Assembly: GCA_004151065.3 (NCBI GenBank)
Contig: NWUY0300061565.1
Location: 25,549 to 52,747, forward strand
DNA: 27,199 nt
Source: Larix sibirica
Taxonomy: Eukaryota > Streptophyta > Pinopsida > Pinales > Pinaceae
Direction of reading: 5' to 3'
Made by a program: the position numbers and the translations under genes. Of this stretch, positions 18,204-27,199 are shown in pieces. The number at the start of each line of letters is the position of its first letter. Positions within the stretch are counted from its first letter, which is position 1. Below the pieces are notes generated by a model, which was given only the letters and a program-made list of their open reading frames with translations, did no database searches and was not told the DNA's origin.

Positions 18204-19077
18204 ATGATTTGCCTCTCCTTTAATGCTCGAGGGGTCAGGAGCACTGACAAACAATTATGTCTTCGTATAACTTTTAGGGTCTATAAGCCTGATTTAATCC
18301 TCATTCAGGAGATGATGTGCCAAGGGAAGAAAGCTGTGAGGTTTTTGGAGTCTTGTTTCTATGACTGGTCTTTTGTCTTGTTGGATTCTAATAGAATGTC
18401 AAATGGTCTGGTTACAAGGTGGTTTCTGCACTTAGTGGTGAATTCTTCTTGTGTTGATTGTTTGGGTATATTGGTGGAATTGGAAGTCGAGGAATTAAAT
18501 AAGAACTTAAAAGTTATACACTTGTATCGACCGTATGCTGAGAAAAAATAATTTTGGGGAGCAATTGTCCTCGTTTGGAAGTTTAGCCAAATCTAATACA
18601 ACCTTGTGAGGGGAATTGAATTTGACTCTTTCTCCAAGGGAAGTATGGGGAGAATATGCTAGACCAGATCTGCTAGGTGAGTTTTTTGGTCATTGCTTCG
18701 AGGAAAATCATCGGATATATAATGAACCACTTAAAATATTGTCGACTTGGAGGAATGCGAGAACATGTAAGGATGTTGTCTCAAAGCGTTTGGATAGATT
18801 CTTGTTATCCTAATATTTAGTAGGGAACCATTTCTGTGCGAAGTCATGGGTTAGAATGGGGGGTCTTTCAGACCATCTTACAATTCTACTGAAAATTGAA
18901 GGGGTAGGTGCTAAGCCGCCTAGACTTATGAAATTCAACCATGCATGGCTTCAAGAGGAGGATTTTATTCAATTATATAACGACTCTTGCACTCACATTC
19001 AACTAAGTGAAGGGGATTCAACCATGCATCAATTTGCTTCGAACATTCAAAAGGTCATGATGGCCATAAAGGATTAG
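18204..19077 (+). pseudogene. LINE ORF2 endonuclease domain remnant
   Basis: The open piece 18204-18551 begins MICLSFNARGVRS and includes KPDLILIQEMMC, matching the N-terminal motifs (N..RG, and LQE for metal binding) of apurinic-like LINE endonucleases. After stops, 18616-18813 gives LSTWRNARTCKDVVSKRLDR, and 18856-19077 gives MGGLSDHLTILLKIEG, which keeps the SDH catalytic motif, then PRLMKFNHAWLQEEDFI. The order and spacing are those of plant LINEs. It is inactive because of stops between the blocks. Confidence 0.8.
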
Positions 19078-19345
19078 GATAAGAATTTTGTGGAAATATC
19101 TTAGGTTGATATAAGGGAGGTTGAGGCGCACATTAACTTGATGTTCATTTCAAACTCCTCTGGAGTATTCTCAAATGAAGAAAGCATCATTTTAAAAAAA
19201 CTTGTAGTTCATATGAGGGAGCTTCTAGAAAAAAAAGAGATTTCATGGCGATTAAAGAGCAGGGTTATATGGATTCATGAAGGGAACAATAATACTAAGT
19301 TTTCCACAACTACGTGAATTATCATAAATAGAGAAACACTATCAC

Positions 19346-19555
19346 TTTCTGCACGGTTGTTCTTGGTTCAAATCCATGTATCTCTTCTCATTCGTAACAA
19401 ATAAGGTAGCCTACAAGCAACCTATGTCTAGATTGAATCCCCGTCTACATAAGAGATTTTCCCTCTTTTCTTTCCCTCAGATACACTTATAAGGAAAGAA
19501 ATAAGTAAGTGTATCCTAATGTCTCTGTCTTTTCGAGCAGACAATAGTATGAAGA
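19346..19555. mobile_element. ~210-bp insertion splitting LINE ORF2, with Pol III B box
   Basis: LINE coding stops matching after about 19345 (a TKF..NY-like segment and a following RE/RN block) and resumes at about 19556 with REIKNQDGVMVK. The inserted DNA contains a perfect B-box-type GGTTCAAATCC (19356-19366) but no convincing A box. It also has a 10-bp perfect inverted repeat, GATACACTTA (19480-19489) and TAAGTGTATC (19506-19515), with a 16-base spacer. It may be a 5'-truncated SINE or a small foldback element. A target-site duplication is not clear by eye; the boundaries are approximate. Confidence 0.45.
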
Positions 19556-20580
19556 AGGGAGATTAAAAACCAGGATGGTGTTATGGTGAAATCCTTTGAG
19601 GATAAGGTGTAGGTGGGAAGAAATATTTTAGTACATTATTTAAAGAATTGGACTGTTGTAATATTGGCGAGATGATGAAAATTCCCAGTTTAGTTCAACT
19701 AGTTTTTTATGAAGAAATAAATATATTGCTAAGTGTGGATGTAACATGAAGAAATTCATTCGGTTCTGGTTCTTTCAAAAAAGGGAAAATCCCAGGGCTA
19801 GATGGTCTTTTGGTGGAATTTTATTTGTTTTTTTTTTATCTAGTGAAGGAGGACTCGGTGAAGGTCATTCGAGAGTTTAGAACTTCTAGGAAGGTGTTGG
19901 GTGCTCTCAATACCATGTTCATAGCACTTATCCCCAAGAAACAAGAGCCTATCACATTTGATGAATTTATATTTATTTCTCTCTATAACCTGATATATAA
20001 ATTGATTTAAAAAACTATTGCTAACAATTGAAAATCTATTTTGTCGTGTTTCATTTATGAGGAACAATTTGGCTTTCTCCAAAATCGATAAATTCATGAT
20101 GACATGGACATTGCACAAGAAGGCATGCGCTCGATAAAAGACTCAAAATATTTTTGCAACGATGAGTAAAGTCGACCTCGCAAAGGACTTCGATAAAGTC
20201 AATTGGGTCTAGTTAAATCTAGTACTTCTCTCAACGGGAATGAAGTTGCAAACAATAAACTGGATCATTAGGTGTCTACTTTTAGTTTCCTTTGTTGTTC
20301 TTATTAATGGAGCTCCATTAGGTTTCTTCTGGGAAACTAGAGGCCTCAAACAAGGATGCTTTTTATCCCCATTGTTGTACTTACTTGTGGTGGAAGGTTT
20401 CATCTTACTAATCAAGGAATCTAGGAGATTGGGTGAACTAGAAGGGGTAAAAAATTGCAGGCCCAACAACTCTTTCCCATTTTCTCTTCATTGACGATGT
20501 CCTGTTATTCAAAGTCGTTAATTTTTAGGAAATCATAAAGTTGAAAGAAATCTTGGATCTTTATGCGAAAGCTACAGGAA
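19556..20580 (+). pseudogene. LINE ORF2 reverse transcriptase domain remnant
   Basis: In order: GKIPGLDGLLVEFYL (about 19783), LIPKKQEPITFDEF..ISLYN (19930-19990), EEQFGFLQNR (about 20060), KVDLAKDFDKVNW with a catalytic Asp (20168-20206), NGAPLGFFWETRGLKQGC with LSPLLY (20303-20380), and FLFIDDVLLF (20481-20510). In the last, the usual F/Y-A-D-D box reads FIDD at 20487-20498, with both Asp residues kept. These are the fingers and palm motifs of LINE reverse transcriptases. Several stops and at least one frameshift (about 20460-20475) kill it. A thumb-like KLKEILDLYAKATGMEIN follows. Confidence 0.85.
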
Positions 20581-21539
20581 TGGAAATAAATATTTCCACC
20601 TACTGTCTATTGTTTAATTAACACACATAATGTTATTCCAAGACAAATGAAAGACTTATTGGAGATACAAGTCCAAGATTTGGAGCAATGATTTAACTAT
20701 TTGAGTTTTAAGTTAAAGCCTAATAAATATTCTTGTATGGGATAGCTTTGGTTATTTAACAATGTCAAAGCTTGTTTAGCTATTTGGGCGAACATGTTTT
20801 TATCCAAAGGTGATTGACTAGTTCTCATAAAATTGGTGTTGGAAAGTATCCATGTTTATTGGCTTTCCATAGGCTAGATTCCAAAAGGCATATTGGCCAA
20901 AATTTGAAATAAGTGTTTCAACTTTATGTGGCCCATAAAAAGTAGAAGGAGGGCATCCCTCTGTAAAATGGGAAATACTTGCTCGGACAAAGAAATTAGG
21001 AGAATGGGGCTTGACAAATATATATCTCTTTGGCTCGATGTTAGCTAATAAAAATCTTCAGAGACTAGTATATAATGATTCTTTGCAGGGTTGTCTAGTT
21101 AAATATAAGTACCTAAAAGGCAAATCAATGGAGGATTAGTTCAAGTAGGCAAGGAAAGAAGAGAAGTAAGCTTCTATTGTTTGGAAAGTTTTGGTTGGAG
21201 CATTCCCTCTTATTGGAAAGTGGATGGCCTAGAAGATAGGGGATTGGAGAAAATAGAGAGTTGAGGAAGATCCATGGATCGATGCAGTAAAAGACTTTGG
21301 CCTTTCAAATATTTGTTGGAAAAATTTGTGTGACAAAGGGATTTATTATCTAAGAGATGCGAGCTCTTCTATTCTAGTTACTCTCAAAGGACAAGGTTGG
21401 AAGGGTACAAAAGAATTAATAGGTCTAGAAGGTGTTAGGGTTAACCTTGACTCGGGATTGAGTCAAAGTTGGGCACATGGTTTGTTGTAGCCCATGGTAT
21501 TGCCCCATGGTATTGCATGGACAATGGAAGAAACCGAGG

Positions 21540-21690
21540 TTGGATATGTCCAAGTTGATGTGTGCTTTCTAAATAGGAGGAAGAATCAATTTTTCATCTC
21601 AAATTCGAATGTGGCTATGCAAAGCAAGTTTGGGTTCATGCTATTCAAGGTCTAGAGCAACTTAGTGAATTTTAGGAGCAAAAGTTGTAA
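21540..21690 (+). pseudogene. LINE ORF2 C-terminal zf-RVT remnant
   Basis: One frame reads EEESIFHLKFECGYAKQVW, then VHAIQGLEQLSEF and a stop. This is the hallmark of the zinc-binding region (zf-RVT: C..C.EEES..HLL..C..A..VW) at the end of plant LINE ORF2. The upstream Cys pair is shifted into other frames near 21547-21570. It marks the 3' end of the recognisable element. Confidence 0.75.
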
Positions 21691-21701
21691 ATACGGAGTA
21701 T

Positions 21702-21840
21702 AAAGAGACATTCTAGAGGTCTCCTTTAATGACAACCTTATTTGAGACAAGTTCTCTAGATCATGAATATGAAAAGACATTCTTGAGGTCTTCTTCATTG
21801 AAAACTTTATTTGGGACAAGTTCTCTACTGGATAGTAAAA
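21702..21840. repeat. 69-bp tandem repeat at the LINE/copia junction
   Basis: Two units with an offset of 69 bases share AGACATTCT.GAGGTC, then CTTTATTTG or CTTATTTG and GACAAGTTCTCTA. The unit is 23 codons long and stays open on both strands (plus-strand ORF 21729-21923). It lies between the LINE 3' end and the copia fragment. Confidence 0.85.
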
Positions 21841-21904
21841 AAATGTTGATCACCTCTTCTTACGGGCTTGTAAAGGGTATTCCTCAGCTGAGTGGTGGAT
21901 CAGA

Positions 21905-22920
21905 ACCATTGCATCTCCCATAGTGGTAGGGTTTGTGCAAGGCTCAATAGATGTGAGTATTTCCTCATAGGACATATGTTGTGAAGCTTCTGAATCACAT
22001 ATTCATGAAGTAGAAACTAATGTAAGTGCATACATGCAATTGGCATTTTTTGGTGTGGTATCCCATTTATTGCACTCCTCCTCTTCCTTTCGTTTAAATA
22101 ACTTTTTGTACTTGCAATATTATTCTTTATGCAGGCCTTTATTGTAGTAGGCACACCATGGTTTCTCCTCTTTGGTCTTGCCATCATCGGAGTCCAAATC
22201 TTCATCAGAAATCCTTGGTTTCTACTCCTTTTTTTCTCTTGCATGGGGGCTTTTGCTTGCTTGTGCTCTTCTTCCCCTCATTGGTTCCAAGTGTATGCAC
22301 CTTTGAGGTATTTTGTAGGCCCATTTGTGAGAGCTTATGTTTCTCTTGAAGGAGGGAGGAAACAAATGTATCTAAAGTAGGCATTTTGTAGGAGGCTCCA
22401 AGAGCTAATCTAGTTGAATGAAAAGAGGAAACAAAGACACTATAATCCATACCCAATTTAGAGAGAATTGAGAGTTCCATTTGTGTGCCATCCTTATCTA
22501 TCTTACACATCTTGAGCTACAAGAGAACTGATTTGAACTTGGTGAAAAAATCTTGAATAGAGTCAAAATCACTTGGTCTCAAGTTCATTAGTTCCACCTC
22601 CAATTGATTGCCCCTGATTTCATCTTGTGTTCCGAAGAGAGTGGAGAGAGTGGTCCAAACTTCATTTTGAGACTTCTTGGATTCAATGTGGTAGAGTAGG
22701 TCTTGATAAATAGAATAACAAAGCAGCCTAAATGCTTCATCCATTCTATTCAACTATTTATACTTTTCAACCACTGAATTTGGTTCTACTTCGATGTCCA
22801 TTGTGATCCGGTAGAGCCCCTTCATCCTCAAGAGAGTCTATACTCTTGATTTCCATTCATAATAGTTCAAAGGGGTTAGAATCCATTGGGCAGATATATC
22901 CATGGCTGCAAATGAACTCT
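21905..22920 (-). pseudogene. Ty1/copia gag and start of pol, decayed
   Basis: Reading leftward: SSFAAMDISAQWILTPLN and YYEWKSRV, a stop, then TLLRMKGLY (DUF4219-type N-terminus, about 22915-22810); a gag body, MDEAFRLLCYSIYQDLLYHI (22753-22517); and LSILSKLGMDYSVFVSSFHS (22510-22205). A zinc knuckle lies at 22155-22114 with C-X2-[C to Y]-X4-H-X4-C spacing and an internal TAA. Then CDSEASQHMSYEEIL follows (21999-21960), where the protease active site DSGAS has become DSEAS (21996-21982). Few stops are present, but the active-site and knuckle changes make it inactive. It ends near 21905, so most of pol is missing. Confidence 0.85.
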
Positions 22921-23010
22921 TTGATGGCTGCAAACGAGCTTCTTTAATATGCAATTGAGGTTGATCCCTGAAAAAACAACAACTAGTATACTAACTTGTT
23001 TAGCACCCCT

Positions 23011-23025
23011 ACAACTCTGATACCA
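23011..23025 (-). other. Copia primer-binding site (initiator Met tRNA)
   Basis: The minus strand reads TGGTATCAGAGTTGT, the classic complement of the plant initiator-Met tRNA 3' end. It lies about 90 bases upstream of the gag coding remnant and directly after a candidate LTR end (ACA at 23028-23026). Confidence 0.85.
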
Positions 23026-23626
23026 TGTAGATCTAGATACTAAGCAACACATAAATAATTTGAAAGAGATCAACAATCTAACAATATCATGCAATAAATT
23101 TTCTAAACATGAATCATTACACAAAAGAGCGAAGTCAATAACAAGAGAGAATGTTGTATTGCATTAAGCTTTAATGAATGAAGTAGAAAGTATAAATAGC
23201 TTAGGCAATTCGAATTGCTCATTCAATGCATGAAATACTAGTTAGTCTTAATTAGAGCCAGATACCCTTAGTTAGCCATGCACACTCTCCAATATGAGTT
23301 TAAATGATTGATGACTTCCCTAAGTGAACTTAGCTCCCTACATGCTATGAGCAACTGACTGCAACTGACAAAAGGCACATGCATTAGGTGCACATACCTA
23401 AAAACACTCAAGGAGGGCATTACTATCTCATAATAGCTAAAAAAGAGGTGCACAGAGTCCCTAAACAGTGGAGTAAAATCCCCAGATTCACTCCATAGCT
23501 CAAACTTGCAATGTGGGCCCTAAAATCAAGGAAAATAAGCCCTAATTGAAGGAATTCGCCCTCATATGCCAAAATAGACTTCAAGAGTTCTAAAAAAGGC
23601 AGGTAAGGTAATTTAGGACCATTACA
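23026..23626 (-). mobile_element. Candidate 5' LTR of the copia element
   Basis: The LTR end (CA) is fixed by the primer-binding site. A candidate start, TGTAATGGTCC, on the minus strand at 23626 would give an LTR of about 600 bp with TG...CA ends. A TATA-like CTATTTATAC lies on the minus strand near 23190-23200, a reasonable promoter position. No second LTR is present to confirm the limits, because the element is truncated after the protease site. Confidence 0.45.
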
Positions 23627-24756
23627 GTATAGAAGTAAGCTCTAGGGTGACTAAGGTGTTCAAATTGAATGAGATTTGGCCCACTATAATCATGCAATCA
23701 TAGTCTAAGTCACTAGGTAGGAGAATGAAGCAAAGGAGAGGGTTATTCTACGATAACAAGAACAAGGGATAAAATAAATTATTATGGAGGTGCTTTCTAA
23801 TGGTCAACTTTGTGCACAGTGTATAGAGGTGATTGTCATCTCATTCCTTGAATCAAATAGACTTAGGTGTGCATTAATTTTCTATGAACTAATCAACGAT
23901 ATGATTATTGGATTGCCTAATCAACCTTGATAGTTGGTTGGTTAGACCAATCATTTGAGATCGGATGTATCGTTAATGTGAACCACTCAATTGTCGTTGA
24001 GTTGCCATGTGAAATTGTTTGTTGACATGTCTATTGAGTGGGAACCAATCGGATGAAACACCAATGTGCATGATAAAATGTTGGTCATGTGAGAGGACAA
24101 AACAATGAATTATAAGGTTCAATAAGGGATTGTTCTAGTGCATTAAAAATTGGGAAACGTGTAACATAGACTAGGAGTGCATGGTTGTATATATAAGTTG
24201 ACTCCTCAAGTAACAATGGTCCCCATAGTGTGAGGACATGAATTGTTGGTCCCGTCTATGTCATAATTTTAGTATCAAGAAGAAACTCCATGACAATATC
24301 CAATAGATGGAAACCTTTGTTGCATCTACAAAAGTGTGAAATACTTGAATTATGTTCGGAACTAACCTACCTTAAACAATTATGAGGAGTTGGGTATATT
24401 TTCACTAGTGTGTCTAGTCATCTCGTCAATGATTTGAACAATGGTGTGAGCACCCTGAACAATAGATTTATGTCAATAAGGGGCTTATGGCGTGCTATGA
24501 TTTTCTCAAGAATTGAAGGACCATAAGGTTAAACAATTTTACTTTGAACACTAGATGCATCCCATGATATGATGCTAGTTCAAGCTTGAAGGCATTATCG
24601 CAACAAATTTACTTGATAATGGTGTGTGGATTGTATCATAGTGATTATAATGTCTTATAATGTGGACCTCTGGATCTATATTTTTGGATGCAAGACCATA
24701 CATCATCCACAACTGAGAAGTTGTATTATACTTTATGCTCATTGTGGCACTATGAG
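23627..24756. other. Gene-free stretch
   Basis: Only short, conflicting ORFs occur on both strands. I see no domain and no tandem repeat. The right end grades into the 430-bp repeat. Confidence 0.45.
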
Positions 24757-25610
24757 TATTTCTCAAATGTTCATGGCAAAATGTCATCGACTTGGCACTA
24801 TACATTTTATATCTAATCAACGAAGTGCATTGCTTCGTTGAATTTTGTTAAGTGTTGATGTAGAAGTGGCTACAATAGGTTGAGCTAGACAATATATGTC
24901 TATGTGTAATACATATTGAAATCCCAAGGATGCTTCAAAGGGGACACATTGTGTCAAACTATCGTAAACTCATATGTATTTGTATTGAATGGATGCAAGA
25001 TGCTCATTTGAATTATGGGGTATCAATGATTATATAGCATAGTAAATGAACAATAGTTTGATTCACACATTTTATTTGTCCACTCGTTTTTCAATGGGAG
25101 TCTATAGACATTTCAATCATTATGTCCATCAAGATCCATGTTATCACCTAAACTAACACCCCTTAGTGCAAAGTCTTCATTATGTTTATTTCTCAAATGT
25201 TTACGGAAAAATGTCATCGACTTGGCACTACACATTTTATATCTACTCAACGAAGTGCATTACTTTGTTGAATTTTTAATGTGTTAATGTAGAAGTGCCT
25301 ACAATAGGCTAAGCTAGACAAGTTATGTCTATGTGCAATACATATTGAAATCCCAAGGATGCTTCAAAGGGGACACATTGTGTCAAACTATCATATAATC
25401 ATCTATATTTGTATTGAATGAATGAGAGATGCTCATTTGAATTATGGGGTATCGATGATTATATATGCATAGCAAATGAATAGTAGTCTAATTCACACCC
25501 TTTATTTGTCCACTTGTTTGTTGATGGGAGGCTATAGACATGTCAATCGATGTGTCCATCATGCTCCATGTTATCACCTAAACTAACACCCCTTAGTGCA
25601 AATTCTTTAC
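24757..25610. repeat. 430-bp tandem duplication
   Basis: Copy 1 (24757-25186) and copy 2 (25187 to about 25610) both run from TATTTCTCAAATGTT through GTCATCGACTTGGCACTA, AAATCCCAAGGATGCTTCAA and AACTAACACCCCTTAGTGCA. They are highly similar with scattered substitutions and a few small indels, suggesting a fairly recent event. No coding function is evident in either copy. Confidence 0.92.
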
Positions 25611-27199
25611 TAGGTTCGAAGCTCAAGTGTAACTTGGAAGCGTTGTGATTGTCACCTAAGCAACTACTTCCCTTACTTTGGATTGGGTGATCCAAAACAT
25701 GAGGGGATTTCTTATTAGCAACTAATTTTAAAGATAGACACACTTCCAAGATGACTTAGGTTGTTATTTGCACATCAACTATAAACTAAGTTGATATTGA
25801 ATGCTCAGACTCATATATGTTTTGAGATGTTTTAGTGATGCAGAATCATGGTTCGAGAGTTGACTAATGTATGTGAAAATATTGTTAATTTCCATATCTG
25901 AATTAATTAATTGATTGTTGTTATAAACTTGCAGATAACATGTATTTTCCAACTAGCAAACCAAATTTGTAACAACAGAATGCTTTAACCCTTGTTTATA
26001 TTATAAGTGAAGTACAAATAGGGTTAGACCTAGGGTAAATCTTGGAATTTAAATCATTCACTAATCGAAAACTTTCAACCAACAAATCAGCCTTTAAATG
26101 GTTGCATTATTTCCATTATTAGAGCATATTTGTATAGCAAAACTAAGCATGTTTTAAAATCAACTTCCAACCAATGAATAAGTACAAATCCACCATGTGA
26201 TGTAGGGTTTAGGGCTGAATTTTATGCTTGTAAATGACATAAATTTCCATATCTACTTAAACAAAAAAATATGAAATAAGTTTTATAATTTATAATGGCA
26301 TAGAAGCTGTGAGTAGTGCCTGGCAAATCCAAGTTGGGAAAATGGGGTCAGTTGAGGATCTCATGGATACTTTAGTGATTAAATAATATATAGGGTTGAA
26401 TGGTTCAAAGCCAATCTACTCGCTAATAGTTTGATCAACCACTTCATAAATATTCAATGGGGAAACCCTAACATAGGTATTTTAATATCCTCAAGGATAT
26501 CATTATGAAGCAAGGGTTAAGAGCAACACATAACCAATATTGAGAAACATGAATACACTTAACACTTCCAATGACAATCATCCAACGGAATGGGGAGACA
26601 ACTTATTAGATTATTATCAAGACCATATACAATTCAAGATGACATCCATTAACCAAGCATTGATCTGCAAAGACATCCAATGGAGCGCTCCAAATAACCA
26701 TCCATAAGTATAAATCAGGAGTGCTAAACAATAACATAAGAACCCCTCCATGACTTCTAGAAAAGTTTACAATGGGAGGAGCTTCTCTTATATAGAGCAG
26801 TGTATCGGTAAATCTGTCCTACAGATAGTTAGATCTACTCAAAGACTAAACCAAGTTCCTACAAGTCTAATCTAAGACAGAATCAAAACAAATGGTGATC
26901 TACTCTCCTAGATTTAACACATTACAAGAAGCTTCTAAATGTTGAGAAGGGAGAGAATGGTAAGACTCACCTTGAATCTGTTGGTTGTCCTTGCTCCAGC
27001 TCCAACTTGATCTCCAAGGATTGGACCTACTTAAGCAAAACAAGAAACAATACTTCCAAACACAAGATGTAAAGGTTAAGATCTAATCTATATAGAATAT
27101 AGCATGCATCCAAATATATGAAAAATACACATAGGAGAATAGGCCAAGTTATATTAATGAGAGCTAAAGAAGATCAAGATACAGTTACCCTTGATGTCC
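25611..27199. other. Gene-free stretch to the right edge
   Basis: A 68-codon minus-strand ORF (25749-25543) overlaps the repeat end and has no recognised domain. A small inverted repeat, ATATCC, TCAA, GGATAT, lies near 26486-26501. Otherwise I see nothing supportable. The last 400 bases have somewhat higher GC content but no clear exon. Confidence 0.4.

Larger units (their letters stand above)
16300..21690 (+). mobile_element. Decayed L1-like LINE (non-LTR retrotransposon), near full length
   Basis: The domain order on the plus strand is that of a plant L1-type LINE: ORF1 with a zinc knuckle (to 17795), then ORF2 with endonuclease (18204-19077), reverse transcriptase (19783-20560) and a C-terminal zf-RVT segment (21540-21670). 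Many stops and frameshifts and one insertion (19346-19555) show it is long dead. The 5' limit is uncertain; tandem repeats end at 16292. No poly-A tail or target-site duplication is visible at the 3' end, where 69-bp repeats and a minus-strand copia fragment begin. Confidence 0.85.

Noticed and set aside
19356-19366. True tRNA gene suggested by GGTTCAAATCC
   Set aside because: No A box, acceptor stem or anticodon arm could be drawn; only a B-box-like word is present.
22129-22380. Plus-strand hydrophobic ORFs resembling membrane proteins
   Set aside because: They are antisense shadows of the copia gag, whose homology on the minus strand is clear.

Overview
The window looks like nuclear DNA of a seed plant, most likely a gymnosperm. 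It is AT-rich and gene-poor, full of old, stop-ridden retroelement remnants and locally duplicated repeats. The only confident host gene is one first exon followed by an intron of more than 2.7 kb. There is no bacterial signature: no operons, no ribosome-binding-site-led genes, no CRISPR and no rRNA. The organism assignment is inference from style; I cannot name a species.

Left end (1-3700). On the minus strand lies the first coding exon (2706-3277) of a membrane-anchored A1-family aspartyl protease resembling Arabidopsis APCB1 (aspartyl protease cleaving BAG6). It has a poly-glutamine tract not expected in the family and ends in a clean GTATGT splice donor. Positions 1-2705 are its first intron, which holds short tandem and palindromic repeats. 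The catalytic exons lie beyond the left edge. The promoter side (3278-3660) is GC-richer, with three TGGGCY (site II) motifs and a 102-codon upstream ORF.

Middle (3700-16300). This is accessory DNA: a 91-bp tandem duplication; a minus-strand tRNA-derived SINE; an unrecognised reading frame (4404-5477) with membrane segments, a coiled coil and a single TAG; an orphan RNase H remnant; a 644-bp tandem duplication carrying coiled-coil coding remnants; a degenerate minus-strand coding block (about 10200-11200); a strong hairpin (12769-12803); further coiled-coil remnants; a second SINE-like element; and 159-, 34- and 47-bp tandem repeats. Several of the unrecognised coding remnants share a coiled-coil plus acidic-tail layout and may be decayed copies of one repeated gene family.

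Right part (16300-27199). A decayed L1-like LINE lies on the plus strand (about 16300-21690): ORF1 with zinc knuckle, endonuclease, reverse transcriptase and zf-RVT, broken by a roughly 210-bp insertion. It abuts a minus-strand Ty1/copia 5' end (candidate LTR, initiator-Met primer-binding site, gag, broken protease site). A 430-bp tandem duplication follows at 24757-25610, then about 1.6 kb with no recognisable gene.

Nothing apart from the protease exon looks like an intact working gene. The best candidates for something undescribed are the 4404-5477 reading frame and the possible family of coiled-coil remnants.
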